This document shows, one piece after another, positions 34,695 through 46,691 of a stretch of 64,000 nt of DNA. The notes below the pieces were generated by a model. That model made no database searches. It was not told the DNA's origin and saw only the letters and a list, made by a program, of their open reading frames with translations. The translations under genes and the position numbers were made by a program. Numbering within the stretch: position 1 is the first letter of the stretch; every line of letters begins with the position of its first letter. This DNA comes from Paragorgia papillata (taxonomy: Eukaryota; Cnidaria; Anthozoa; Scleralcyonacea; Coralliidae): the NCBI GenBank assembly GCA_035771165.1, contig JAWNZC010000300.1, forward strand, positions 496,001-560,000, written 5' to 3'.

Positions 34695-36251
34695 CAGGGG
34701 CGGATCTAGGAATATTTATACCTTAGTCAAATTTGTTGAAGTCCACATTTTTACGGCATGCGCCCCCCTGGGAAATTTTTAAAATTTGGGTCTCTGAAAC
34801 GGCATTTTCCGCACTCTGACAGCAATTTTGAGCACAATTTTAAAAGTCTTAAAACATGTTTTTAATGGCGCCTTGTGTCCCAAAGTATGATGCACATTGC
34901 TACGTTACGTATACGCATCATTCTTGTTTCTGAAACCTTATTTATAATTCTTTATGTAATTTTATACTGCATGTCTAACAGGCCTTGGTTCCGGTCATTT
35001 GATACGCAACATATATAGCCACAGGCTAATGAGCTAATATTCATTTGCGCTTTGTTAGTATAAAATCAAATATCTCCGTCGACGATTTACTCCCTTATAT
35101 CTGCTATCACGCTACTTTAACACCCGTGTGGTTCTCATTACCTACTCTAAAACTTATAAATTACGACTGTTTACGGAGTTCAAATGAGGACACAGATTTT
35201 ACACAAATACAGGGAAAACCCTAACTTGCATGCCCGCAGCCAGACGTATTTTGAAATTGAAACCAAAACCCTGAATAAATTTAACAAATCTAGCAATCTT
35301 TTATCTCGTAGAACGACCATAAACATGGGAATAATGAATCGTGTTGTCAGATATTTCACGTATCTCAAGCTGCCTTTCGAAAGCGCAACAAAATAGCTGT
35401 CAGCTTGTAATTTCGAAAAACGTTTATCAGTATAGGCTGATAAATTCATAAACATTTTCGCGCTCCGAGATCAGTTATGACCTCAAGAATTGAAAGCAAT
35501 ACAGCACTATTGCGTCGGACAGCTTCATAAACACCAATCATAATGAATATATGAAAACATTTTAAATTAAACTTGCCTTGGACTTTTTGAGCGAGAGAAT
35601 GCCCTTCACGGCTTCACGTGTTGAGGTATTTATATTAGGTAAAGCAGTCTTGAGAAAATATTCTTCTTTAGTTACCGAGAACTCGACAAACCATGACGCT
35701 TTCAGATGAAATCGATGCACATATTTGTCGCAATAACACCTTGTTGTTGCTTTTTAAAGCTGATCGCGCGCGATCAAATATGCTTGTAGAAGCCATGATC
35801 TAGGCAAACAGATCGCACACTTGGTGGCTGGCAAGTCAGTAAACGTTCTACATAGCCAATCAGATTGCTCAATTTGAGGTAAATCAGTCGAGATTTGGAG
35901 CAAGCCGTGTTCAACCAATGAGAATGGCTAAATCGGGTCAAATAAGTCAAAATGGCTGCCAGATACGGCAAACCAATCAGTGCTCAGAATTTACCTTGTT
36001 TTGACCAATCAGAGTGGCTAAAACGGGGTAAATAAGTCAAAATGGCTGCCAAATTCGGCAAACCTAATCAGTGCCACAAGGAGGTATAAAACGTCCGCGC
36101 GCCTTCCCGCAAATGGTCTTGGTGACGAATTACATTTTCCGCAATTGTTCTCGCTGCTATTACGTCGTTTTTAACCGGACTTTTTTTTGCAATCGCTATT
36201 TTTTTTACCTTAGTCGTCTGACTTATTTGACTAACGCTAGATCCGCCCCTG
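34695..36251. mobile_element. hAT-like element with 5-bp TSD GCGTT
   Basis: It begins CAGGGGCGGATCTAGG and ends CGCTAGATCCGCCCCTG. The flanks GCGTT (34690-34694 and 36252-36256) match. No transposase frame is visible. A promoter-like region lies near its right end (35850-36095). Confidence 0.75.
35850..36095 (+). promoter_or_regulatory. CCAAT-box array plus TATA box
   Basis: Four plus-strand CCAAT boxes in the context (A/G)CCAAT(C/G)AG occur near 35856, 35914, 35973 and 36003. The last part is duplicated: GTCAAAATGGCTGCCA occurs at about 35946 and 36036. A TATA box GGTATAAAACG lies at about 36083-36093, 80 bases after the last box. This is a typical RNA polymerase II promoter layout. No open frame follows within the element, so the promoter is either that of a lost transposase or of a captured host gene. 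Transcription is inference. Confidence 0.5.
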
Positions 36252-36789
36252 GCGTTTCAACGTTTTTTTTCACGTCGTGTTCACACGAAAACAGATGAAA
36301 ACGATGTCAGTTGACGTTTTTATTACTGGAAACGATATCTGATAATCGTTTTCACTATTGTTTTGAACTGTGTCGTTTTGTTTTTTATTCTCGTGTGAAC
36401 AGGTGAAAACTACATCAAAATCTTGAAACGCTAAAAATTTAAGATGGCGGCTAAAATTTTAAATGACAATCTTCTTCTCCGAGAACTTGGTCTATAACTG
36501 GTATCTTTGGTTGTTAACACAACTTCTCAAACTCTTTAACACTTTGAAGCCTGACGACGAGTCTTTAAGGTTTATTCTGGCTAACGCCAGACGATTTTGT
36601 TCAGCACAGGGAGAGGTCCAGGCCTCACAGTGTTAATAATTCATGAGCTAATTAGCTAATGAGAGAAAAATATTTGGTCATGTGTATGAGTTTTGAAACC
36701 TGGTAAAGGTCGCGCAAAACGGATTTTATTATTAAGAAATCAGATAATAAACGGCACAAACAAAGAACCGTTTTTACCATATTTCTTAA

Positions 36790-37524
36790 GGGGTGTTTAT
36801 ATGGAGGAGGACCAGCCATCCTAGGAGCGAGATCTCGCTATTGACAACCCAGGATCTCGCCTAGGAGGGCTGGAAATTTCCCATGTAAACGCACTCGAGA
36901 GGGCTGGCCCTCTTAGAAGGGCTAGCAAATCGAAGCTCAGTATACACGGTAAAATTTTCCTTTACTAATATTTTTTGGTCAACCTTTTATTTTACAAGTT
37001 GTGTTTGTTCATGGGGTTGTTATAAATTCAAATCGTGTTTCCGCATAGATAATGAAAGGGGAACTGGATAGGAAACTTACAAAACCGGAAACGATGTTTG
37101 CATAACTTGCTCTGGTAATTATACACTTATAAGCTGCTAATATGCACGTAACGGGTGGTCCCACATGGCTAATTTCAGCAATAGCTGATCCTGGCCATGT
37201 GGGACCACCCTTTAGGTGCATTAGCTGCTTATAAGTGTATAATCACCATAGCAAGTTGTGCAAACATCGTTTCCGGTTTTGTAACATCGTTTTAAGTTTC
37301 CTATCCAGGTCCCCTTCATTATCTATGGTTTGCGAAAACATGTTTTGGGGCTTCGTGGGAAAGTTGGACAAGTCAGTAAACAAGATAACCCGAGGTAAAT
37401 TCCAGCCCTCTTACTAGGGCTAGCCCTACCAAAAAAGCTCATGGTTAACGCGAGGTAAAATCCGGCCCTCTTAGAAAGACCAGCCCTCTTAGAAAGACCA
37501 GCCCTCCTCCATATAAACACCCCC
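36790..37524. mobile_element. TTAA-flanked element with GGGGTGTTTATATGG ends
   Basis: GGGGTGTTTATATGGAGGAG at the left and CTCCTCCATATAAACACCCC at the right. TTAA lies at 36786-36789 and 37525-37528. Subterminal copies of GGGCTGG(C)CCTC(T)TAG-type repeats occur on both sides. A second, internal palindrome occupies about 37025-37330, its arms including GCTTATAAGTGTATAAT and ATGTGGGACCACCC, so one fold-back sits inside another. Confidence 0.8.
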
Positions 37525-37528
37525 TTAA

Positions 37529-38520
37529 CTAGAAATACATGAACGCAACAACCCCTCGCCCGCTTTTACATGCTTTTTTAAAACACCCACCCACCCCCTG
37601 ATTAAAATAAGCACTCCTAATATACAGCCAATACAAAAACAAACAGATATAAAAACAAATGATGTTAAATCCTTGGGATATTAAATTATACAATTTATGG
37701 ATAGGTCGATAGGATGACAAAACTGATTTAAATCATTTAATGAAAGTTGAACATATCAAAGCAAAATTTAGATTTCATTATTAAATTCTGGTTGTAAAAA
37801 ATATATTGTTTTTAGGAGGTTTCAAAAGGGATTAATTTTAGCAAGCCTTTAAATGGCTTCTCTATGCATGTACATTTTGCAAAGGCAGTATTAAAAGTAA
37901 TTAACAGCTTAGAAATTACATTTATAATGGAGTCTGAGATAAAAACAATTCAGTAGAATCGGATTCCAGAAAGAATTCAAAAGACAACGTTTCAGTCGAA
38001 ACACAGCCAAGAAAACCAACAAAGCCCATGAGTATTTTTAATAATAAAAAGTGCATGCACGTCCACCACGGTTAATATAAGCCTTAAAGGTAGTGTTTTA
38101 AGTTAGCTTTAGTTAAGGTGACTTATGGTTTGGATGAGCAAAGGGAAAGCACGAAAACGTGAAGCTGAATATTGTTTAGGTTAAGCGAAAACTTGAAAAC
38201 AACAAGAATCCTACCGTTAACCACTTTAAGATGATTTGACCATGGACTCACGGAGTGTCTTCAAACCAGGGCTACATACACTGCAGATCGAGTTTTTGTT
38301 TACCATACTGCGTTTGGTTTCTTCAAGTTCTCTGGTTTCTCTTCAAGATATATTAAACGGGTTGTTTGTATCCTTTTCTTCGTGCTCCATTTCATTTCGT
38401 TTCGTTTAAATAAACGAAAGCAAAACACTATTTGTTTGAGAGTTTATTGTTTTCTTCGTCGCTAGTCACCAGTGTCCAACTATTCTTACCGCGTGACACC
38501 GTGCCATATATATATATATA
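37529..38520. other. no gene seen
   Basis: AT-rich DNA. Open frames are short and without features. (TA)n begins at 38504. Confidence 0.6.
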
Positions 38521-39004
38521 TAGTTCAATCTACAGACACGGTGTTTCGCTGTACAACAGCTCATCAGTGTAGCTTGGAACAATCTGAATGAATTTCATCA
38601 ATTACTTATACACATGCGATCGTCGGTGACAACCGCATGTGGGACAGCATCGGTGAAATACATTCAGATAGCGTGAAGTGCGCATGGGCCCAGAGTGCTC
38701 AAACTTCCACAAGGGTAGTGAGCGTTGCATTATCGCTAATAGGTACCCACGGCAACTTCACAGAGTGCTCAACAACACCGAAGTGAAGGAGCGTACATAG
38801 TTCAATCTACAGACACGGTGTTTCGCTGTACAACAGCTCATCAGTGTAGCTTGGAACAATCTGAATGAATTTCATCAATTACTTATACACATGCGATCGT
38901 CGGTGACAACCGCATGTGGGACAGCATCGGTGAAATACATTCAGATAGCGTGAAGTGCGCATGGGCCCAGAGTGCTCAAACTTCCACAAGGGTAGTGAGC
39001 GTTG
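38521..39004 (+). repeat. 207-bp direct duplication
   Basis: 38521-38727 and 38798-39004 appear identical (start TAGTTCAATCTACAGACACG, end GGTAGTGAGCGTTG). They are separated by a 70-base spacer and bounded by TA tracts on both outer sides. The lack of differences implies a very recent duplication. Confidence 0.9.
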
Positions 39005-39008
39005 TGAG

Positions 39009-39009
39009 C

Positions 39010-39079
<70 letters not shown>

Positions 39080-39083
39080 AAAC

Positions 39084-39108
<25 letters not shown>
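39009..39108. repeat. (TA)n microsatellite
   Basis: Long TA tracts, interrupted by short AAACTA-type breaks. Confidence 0.95.
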
Positions 39109-39115
<7 letters not shown>

Positions 39116-40900
39116 CCCAGATTTCGTCTCCCTCGCTTTTTCTCCACGCGTGTAAAGTGGACTACACACATGTCGAGATTAGCACCCTCACCGGGCTCCG
39201 GGCCTTCGGCCCTACGCCCGGGCTCGGGGATTATAAATTCAACGTGAAACCATTGTCTATAAATCTAATATGCACCTATATCACCAAGTCCTCCTACTAT
39301 AATTAACACTTGAGAAGCTATTTCATAAACTCGTGTATCGTGTTTTACCAGGGGTTTCAAACACTCGAGAACAACAAAAATCACTCGGCCTATTACCTAG
39401 TAATTTTCAATGTTCTCTCGTGTTTGTAAAACATTCGAAAACAATAAAAATCACTCGGCTTGCTGTCTCGTGATTTTCATTATTTTCTCTTGTTTTACAA
39501 ACACTCGAAAACAATGAAAGTTACTCGGTTATAACGGCCTCGTGATTTTCATTGTTCTCTCATGTTTGTAACCCCTGGTAAAACACTCCCACTCGTTTAT
39601 GAAATATTACATCATCATTAATAACAAATAAAATAAAATACATAGCCTGTCAAGTAACTAATGGTCAAGAACCGCTTTATTCAATAGAATGAGCAGGAAG
39701 CATTTTATTGAATTGTGTGACAAGCAAGACCCGATATTACTGAAAAAAGAAAGGATAAAATAAGTCATAGGATCCAATTTCTGTTGAGACAAAAGTGGGT
39801 GCAAATTTGCATTTAATACAAACGCGTTTCCTATTTAAGGACAAAACGATGAAGTTGAAAACGACAAATTTAAACTCGGAAACGTTGTCGCGTGCACATA
39901 GTCTGAGTGCTTTTCTTTTGTTTCTAGCACTCAATGACGTCAAAATTGAAAAGAAATGTCCGCTGGGTACCAATTTCGAGTAGACAAAATATATCGTTAA
40001 AGCGGCGTTCTGAAGCACAAAACACGAAAATGAAAACGTTATTTCTCTAAAACGAAAGCAGATATCGTGAAACCATCAACATTTATAGACATGACAATTT
40101 AAAGCTTTTTACTGATGTATTTTTTGACAGGAGTTTTAGTTTTTTGAATGGTGCGGTTTTAAAACATAATTCTTGTAATACATGTATTTTCAGACCATTT
40201 TATGTTTCTTTTTTTAAGTTTTGGCGGAAGAAGAAAGTTGGGTATGCTCGAAATGGCTCCAAATTGCAAGTAAGCACTGTAGCCAATGTAGTTTTTATTA
40301 CTTAACGCTGTTCTAAGATGAAGAATTTAAAATTGCAAATATTTCTTGCAGTTTTAAGTAAATTAGTTAGAGATGAAATTGATTGAAAAAGTTTGTGCAA
40401 CAAGAGGCGTGTCAGTTCCCGAACGCTTGTTCGATTCGTTTCTTATTAAGCTTCTTACATTGCTCCAAAGCGATCTTTCCTGGGGCTTCTACTCGAGGTG
40501 TCTAAGACTTTTCAGTCTTATCCTATTAGCTTAGTGTTATTGGGGGATTGGGGAGAAGTGAGCCGGTTGAAATAACGCTTGCTACGAAGATCTTACTTTT
40601 TGAAAAACCCGTTCGCCCACGAACGGGGTATCTGATTGGAACGGCATGGTCACTATTGATTGACATTTGTCAATCAACTTGTACTATAATTAAATATGAG
40701 CATCCGTTTGACAAAATAAGCGCAAGAACGCAGGTCAGACAAAGGCTGAGTTATTACAATAAATCGACTTCACTTTTTTAAGCGAAGTTTTGTCTCAACA
40801 ATTTCCGCGTTGGGGTTTTGGCCGTCGTTAGTCGTTAATACATGAGGAACAATATCACGATTATCAGGTGAGCGTGATTTTGGTATACTTTTGTCACAAA
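39109..40900. repeat. degenerate repeats, no gene
   Basis: 39340-39590 has three to four imperfect units of CTCGTGATTTTCATTGTTCTCTCATGTTTGTAA-like sequence on alternating strands, and a GC-rich hairpin CCGGGCTCCGGGCCTTCGGC lies near 39200. 39600-40900 shows nothing recognisable. Confidence 0.55.
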
Positions 40901-42105
40901 GTTGGAAAACGTGGACTGCGGACTTGCGGACTGTGCTGATCTTTACTGATAGAACAGTTCTTTTTATGTGTCGGTATAACGACACTGGGACTTGCTTCTT
41001 GCAATGGAAACCAAACAGATCGCATACAATTAAACGATACATCTCCGCGTTTCCTGTTGTTATCATTAAGTAATGTTTTGTAAAATGTAAAATAAAAGTA
41101 AAAGTAAACAATAAGGCTCAGGTATTTAGATCCTTGGTTGTGACTTACCATCCTTGGTGTATTTGGTGGAAAATGGTTAAGGAGAAGGTTAAGGTGACAT
41201 TTAGTTTAATGTGTGGGTCAGGTGGGCATTAAGGTTGGGGTTAAGTGGGGTGGGGGTTGCTATTAGGATTGGTGTCAGGATTAGTGTTGAGGTTAGGTTT
41301 ACGTTATATAAATTGGATTTTAAGTTTTGGGATGGGGAGTGGAGGGTTAGTATTATAATCTATTTTAATTTATTTATATTCACGATTTTTCCTCTCGTGA
41401 CACATGATTGAATGAATGAATGACAAAAGTATTGAACCACTCAGCCTTGCACAAAAGAAACCAGTACTTTCGTGAGTAAATCCGTTCAAACACATGCATC
41501 AAAAGGAGAAAAATTGCAGCAAAAATCGCGGGATCTTTTATGATGATAACCAAGATAGTTATATGCCACGACACAAACTACAGGTTGCTGTCTAAAACTT
41601 GATTGGACTTTTAACAGATCAATGTAGTTGGAGTTGGGAAGTAGGAGCTCCGATAAGACAACTGATTATATCTTCGACTATAAACTGTACATGCAAGACG
41701 AACGATTTTGTGACATGTCGCAGGAAACCAAATACAGTTAGTTTACATAAAAGTGACATAACACTTGAACATTGAAGCTATGGATTGTGCAAATCTAGCA
41801 AGACAAAGTACATGTTTCGTAATAGTATATACTAGGTGGAGAGCAAATCTACTTAATGATAAGAACAGGAAATTGCCCGGTTTAATCAATTCAATAAACC
41901 ATGCATGTGTGTGTATTGTATTACATCATATGGGCCGTTGCCGTAAGTTAGAAGCTAAACGTGCTAGAAGACTCTAAATTATTGTAGAAAACACATTGAA
42001 GTTTTTTACGTCTTTTCCCTCTTTTTTACAAATTTCTGCACAGTCCGCAGTCCGCAAGTCCGCGTTTTCCACCAAACCGTTCGCAAGTCCGCGTTTTCCA
42101 CCAAA
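40901..42105. mobile_element. inverted-repeat element, GGAAAACG...GGACTGCGGACTT ends
   Basis: GGAAAACGTGGACTGCGGAC at the left (40906) faces GTCCGCAGTCCGCAAGTCCG at the right (42042). The right end carries a second tandem copy of the GTTCGCAAGTCCGCGTTTTC unit. A GGTTAAGGTG/GGTTAGG-rich stretch (41160-41310) lies inside. Non-coding; no clear target duplication. Confidence 0.6.
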
Positions 42106-43093
42106 CCCAAAGTTTTGACGATTGCTACAGCTTAGCCATTTGAAACGTCGCGGTTCTGCCGTGTCAAATGCCGTCGCAGGAGTGCGACAAAATTTAAACT
42201 CATGCATGTACAGGTAAACAATCACCGCTTTTCCTCCCGTATTTCTATATATTCTTCTTTGTCCTTTCACATTTAGTTAATGAGACTGGTTACCCTTCGA
42301 GCAGAGCCTCCTGTTTACATTCGAATTATTCGATCAGCGTTTGTCGTTTGATACCGACAGTTGCATACTAGTTGCATTTGTTTCATTGAATTACAATTGT
42401 AGTCACACGGACAACCAGATTTCAAATGAGACATTAATAATTATCAACAGTTTTTAATTCCCCACGGGCAAGGGCAACTCGCCGTATAATTTAAAATTTA
42501 GTACAGACAGTCAAATTTTGTGGCAATTAAAACTAGATGTGAGTAAACTGATGATTTAAATTTAAATTATAGGCCAGTGAAGTGCGTTTTCATACACTAA
42601 ATATTTTCGTTGTTATTTATTTAATATGCCCAGATAACTGTCATTTTAATATCCCTTATGCGAAATTACCGACAATTTTACGATATTAGAAAGTACCTGA
42701 CGAGGTTGACTAAAGTTATCCAACCTATAAAAGTGTGGCTTATCCAACTGAGTAAACAGTTATCATTGGTTGCATATCCATGTGGATATCAACACAGAGG
42801 ACTCAGAAGAAAACTTACAAAGGATAGACGACAGGCAAAAATAGCAGTCTAGACTGCAAAATCAAATTGTTGTAAACAGGATATTATGATTTCATATATT
42901 AATAGTAGAATGCTATTAATAAATTATGCCTAAGTCGCGCTCAACTGATATAAATAAATCTCCTAGTATGACAGTCGTGTTCGATGGTTTAAAAAGATTC
43001 CCAGAAGTATTAAGCATGCATCCCAGGTTGAAAGTTCGAAATTTTTTTTTGAAACAACAGTCGCAAAGTGTACAACATTAATTTTTTAATAGT
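42106..43093. other. no gene seen
   Basis: AT-rich DNA left of the Ngaro-like element. Its right end (up to 43093) is the outer flank of repeat B2. Confidence 0.5.
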
Positions 43094-43189
43094 CTTTATC
43101 GCTTCCTTTAATCAACACTAATTCTGGCAATTCCTTGTCATGATGAGCTCTGTTTTCTGTGCTTAAGCTTTTACGCAATAAACCAGTCA
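43094..43189 (-). repeat. Ngaro split direct repeat B2
   Basis: CTTTATCGCTTCCTTTAATC through AATAAACCAGTCA; the same 96 bp occur at 43508-43603 with one substitution. It marks the 3' end of the minus-strand element. Confidence 0.9.
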
Positions 43190-43267
43190 AACGCCCACTA
43201 TACTAAGAAACTAATATACATGTAAAAGAAAATTGCGTCAAGAAAACGGGGAGGAGGGTGGGTAAAT

Positions 43268-43511
43268 ACTTGATTTCAGCTAGAGACTGTCTAATCCTGC
43301 TGTAGCCAACGTGCAGAGCAGAATGAATCAATCTCGCATTCCACACCAGATAAATACCGCGAACTCCTATCCGTTTTCCCGCGCATTACATTCATGTGAT
43401 CACAAACATTCCGGGGAAATTACCCATGTGATCCCAGTACACTTTTATCTATTTATAAATTTTAAGTGCAGGAAGCAATAAAATCTTTATTGGTATGCCA
43501 ATAATTCCTTT
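43268..43511 (-). repeat. Ngaro split direct repeat A2
   Basis: ACTTGATTTCAGCTAGAGAC through CCAATAATTCCTTT; the same 244 bp occur at 61367-61610. It adjoins B1, as expected for the internal copy of the circle junction. 78 bases separate it from B2. Confidence 0.9.
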
Positions 43512-43603
43512 ATCGCTTCCTTTAATCAACACTAATTCTGGCAATTCCTTGTCATGATAAGCTCTGTTTTCTGTGCTTAAGCTTTTACGCAATAAACCAG
43601 TCA
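43508..43603 (-). repeat. Ngaro split direct repeat B1
   Basis: Partner of B2; its first four bases (CTTT) overlap the end of A2. Confidence 0.9.
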
Positions 43604-44194
43604 GATACCGATTGGAATAATTATGGCAATGTTCGTTAGCACATGCCGGTTTATTAATTTTTGTAATCAATAACATAATTATTAATATAACAAATTATTA
43701 AGAAAAGTAATTAACAGTTCGCACAGAAAAGGTGTGGGTAATTCAAACGCCACGAGTCTCCTTGGGTAAAGGAGACATACCCCATCATGACAAGGAACCC
43801 ACAGAAGAAAAGAGTATACATACTCTAACTACTATATAGCAATACATTCTGTCAAATACGTGTAAGAAAAGTGAGAAAGTATAAGCAAACCTTTGCTTGC
43901 TGGTAAAAATATATTGCATGCAAGCTGCCCCAACAAGTCGTGCCCCTGCGTTGACTTGTCAGACAGCCGCAGATCTATAAAGACGATTATATGTAGTGTT
44001 CTGCTAGCCTTGCCCCTGCATCAGCGTCACAGTCAGCTACAATTCAGTATTTAGTGACAAACACAAGTACTGTAGTCAAGTCTTGCCCCTGCATGGACTC
44101 AACAAAAGAGTATGTACCTAAGGTCAGCTTGCGAAAGTAGAATAAAAGGAAATGCTAACTGACAGCCACAATCAAGCCACTACATAACCCGGAC
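43604..44194 (-). other. Ngaro 3' untranslated region
   Basis: Lies between the recombinase stop and B1. The motif CTTGCCCCTGC / CGTGCCCCTGC is repeated at about 43938, 44010 and 44084; no ORF. Confidence 0.5.
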
Positions 44195-45092
44195 CTATGT
44201 AGTTTGGACGCTCGAACTCAGGCTAGGACTACGAATATACTTGCGAAATGCGTCTGATTTCCAACGACCCATCAGGCGTATTTGTGCATCAGAAAAACCA
44301 CATTCCGCCGCAAAAGTAGCTGCGCCAATGCGAAAACTATGTCCTTTATACTTAGTGGAATCGAGACCACACGTACGAAAAGTAATTGCTAAATGGTCGG
44401 TGAAAAGTTGCGTGAAATATAGCGAGCCCATCGCGTGTTCGAAAAAGAGGGCCAGCGGATAAATCACGACATGCAAAATAGTCTAGTAAGCTCTGCACCG
44501 GGCATACATCCGAGCGGCGATTCAGTGTTATTGATACCTTAGGTTGGTTATACGAATGCTTGAAATTAGCAAACGTTATTTTCAATCCAGTTATGTTGCC
44601 CGAATTGTCAACAAGCTGCACAACTTGATCAAGTTGAAGCACGGTCGGTGACCGGGGGCTACAGGTAATTTCACCAACCCGTAAAAAGGCAAAAAATGCT
44701 GTTGTACACATTGCCTTGAATAAGTATGCTCGATACTCGCTAGAGCACACGGTTGGTGTTTGTTGTAAAATATTACGAAGGATAGGAAGAGTTATAGGCA
44801 AGCGTGTGTCAACGCGTGAGCCAAGTTTGCCATATCCTTTCAACATTTCAACCACCCAAAATACTTTAGTGGGGTCGTTCACCCCAGCCAGACGATGACA
44901 ATAACCCAGTGCAGAGACATAAGTGTTCGCGGTGGAGGCTGCATATTGGTGCTGAAACATATACGCTATAAATAATCCTAAATCGGAAGGCGATATGGGC
45001 AGACGAACTAAAGCCGATTGAAAAACCGCACAAGAAAATTGGCTATAAAGTTTCCAGGCCCGGCGATAAGTAGGGATTGACGATGGCTGCAA
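44195..45092 (-). pseudogene. tyrosine recombinase (YR) of the Ngaro-like element
   Basis: The N-terminal core-binding part (about 45092-44900) has IPTYRRAWKLYSQF and ANTYVSALGYCHRLAG. The catalytic part has AFFAFLRVGEIT (first Arg), then, in another frame after a frameshift near 44400-44470, KGHSFRIGAATFAAE (His-x-x-Arg) and MGRWKSDAFRKYIR (nucleophile Tyr). The enzyme family integrates a circular cDNA by strand exchange. The upstream boundary runs from RNase H through another frameshift. The catalytic residues are all present but split between frames, so no functional protein is expected. Confidence 0.88.
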
Positions 45093-45115
45093 ACTAGATT
45101 GAAGTAGCTTAGATG

Positions 45116-45597
45116 TTATATTGGCCAGCTGTGTGGCAGTAGATGATCTGGTATGACCGCTGGTGATGAGTGTACACCCACCGGAGCTAGCTGCTTGAAC
45201 TTCGTAACCTGTAACCGGGATAAAGAATCAGCTAAGACATTTTTGACACCAGGTACATGACGAGCCCGAAATAAAATATTAAACTTCAAGCATGCCAGAA
45301 CCAGTCGGCGCACAAAGATCATGACAGTCACCTCACGAGATGTAGCTTTATTGATAATATCAACCAATGCCGCATTATCCGTAGAAAACGTAATACGCTG
45401 GTTACGCATGCTATCTCCCCAGAGAAGTTAGTGATGTTGAATTGCTTCCAATTTTCCGGCCATGCACCGAAACACCACTCGTTGCCAAAAACCGCACCGT
45501 AGCCTAGGCTAGCAGCCGCGTCGGTATATAAATTTAAACTAAACGAATCAAGCCATACATCGCTAAGAAAAACCGACCGGCCATTAAAGTCAACCAA
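45116..45597 (-). pseudogene. RNase H domain of the Ngaro-like element
   Basis: LYTDAAASLGYGAVFGNEW (first catalytic Asp), then a frameshift near 45330-45410, then ITFSTDNAALVDIINKATS and RARHVPGVKNVLADSLSRLQ (HxPGxxNxxADxLSR). This DIRS-type RNase H normally follows RT in the same polyprotein. Confidence 0.85.
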
Positions 45598-45634
45598 AAA
45601 AGACTGCCAAAGGTCTAGGTCCGCTTTTACGGAT

Positions 45635-46635
45635 TTAGTAAGGCGAATAAAATGATGGGCAGACGTACGTTATGCCCTTAGTTAAATCTATAAGACGACG
45701 CAAGAAAGCCCGACCAGGGACAACCACTGAGCATGCAAAATTAAGTAGACCGGTCAAAGATTGTATCTCATGTAAAGTGACTTTTTTGCGTCGAAGAAAT
45801 GACGAGATCAAAAACTTGCATTTTTCAGTTTTGTCAAGAGGTAGACGGGCTTCCATGCGCAAAGTGTCTAATTCAATGCCGGCAAACGAAAGAATGCTTT
45901 GTGGCCCGACAGTTTTTTTCGGAGCAATCGGTACGCCTAAATATTTACAGAGAGATAGGAAACGAACAAGGTTAATGCGACATTGGTGATAAGTAGACGC
46001 CGCCATAAGATAATCATCAAGAATGTGGATAAGATGTGGGATCGTTAGATGTTTCTAGCTTAGCAACCCACTCGAGAGCTGTGCTAAACATTTCAAAAGT
46101 GCGACAGGATGACGCACAACCCATTGGCATGGCGCGATCATAATAATATTTCCCTTGCCAAAAAATACCTAGAATATCGTAATCAGAAGGCCTTATTGGG
46201 ATAATGCGAAATGCGCTTTTAAATATCCGTTTTAGCCAGGAAGCTTCCGCGCCCTAATCGCTTGATCATTGCAACTGCGTCATCTACGCGAGCATAAGTT
46301 ACTGAGGTATGCTCGGGAGCAATACCGTCATTAACAGAATCACCGTCATTAACAGAATCACCGTCATTAACAGAATCACCACTAGGAAAAGACAAATGAT
46401 GAATCAAGCGATACTCCCCTGGGGCTTTCTTAGGAACAACCCCTAAGGGAGATACACGAAAAGGGACAAAAGGAGGGTGGTCGAAAGGCCCAGCAAGTCG
46501 ATCGGCTGCCAACTCTTTGGAAAGTTTAGCACTAACAATCTCAGGATTTTGCTGTGCAGAAACTAGATTATTTGCAAAAAACGATGTACGAGCTCCTTCG
46601 AAATGGAGTGGAAAACCAAACGTAGCTAAAACCAT
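45635..46635 (-). pseudogene. reverse transcriptase of the Ngaro-like element
   Basis: From ATG 46635: PFRVSPLGVVPKKAPGEYRL and IHHLSFPSG, then an 18-base unit repeated three times (46325-46378) that adds SVNDGD repeats, then FLAKTDI where a one-base insertion shifts the frame (near 46219). The next block has MPMGCASSCRTFEMFS, and after a second frameshift near 46030 the catalytic ILDDYLMAAS box and LGVPIAPKKTVGPQ. The ILDD form of the YxDD box is usual for DIRS-order RTs. At least two frameshifts inactivate it. Confidence 0.88.
46325..46378 (-). repeat. 18-bp in-frame triplication inside RT
   Basis: Three tandem copies of ACCGTCATTAACAGAATC (plus-strand sense) encode repeated DSVNDG between two conserved RT blocks. 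It is in frame, so it would not by itself have stopped translation. Confidence 0.85.
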
Positions 46636-46691
46636 AATATAAAATAGACGTTAATCCCACATCGTATCCACATAATAAAGGTCTAAGTTTT

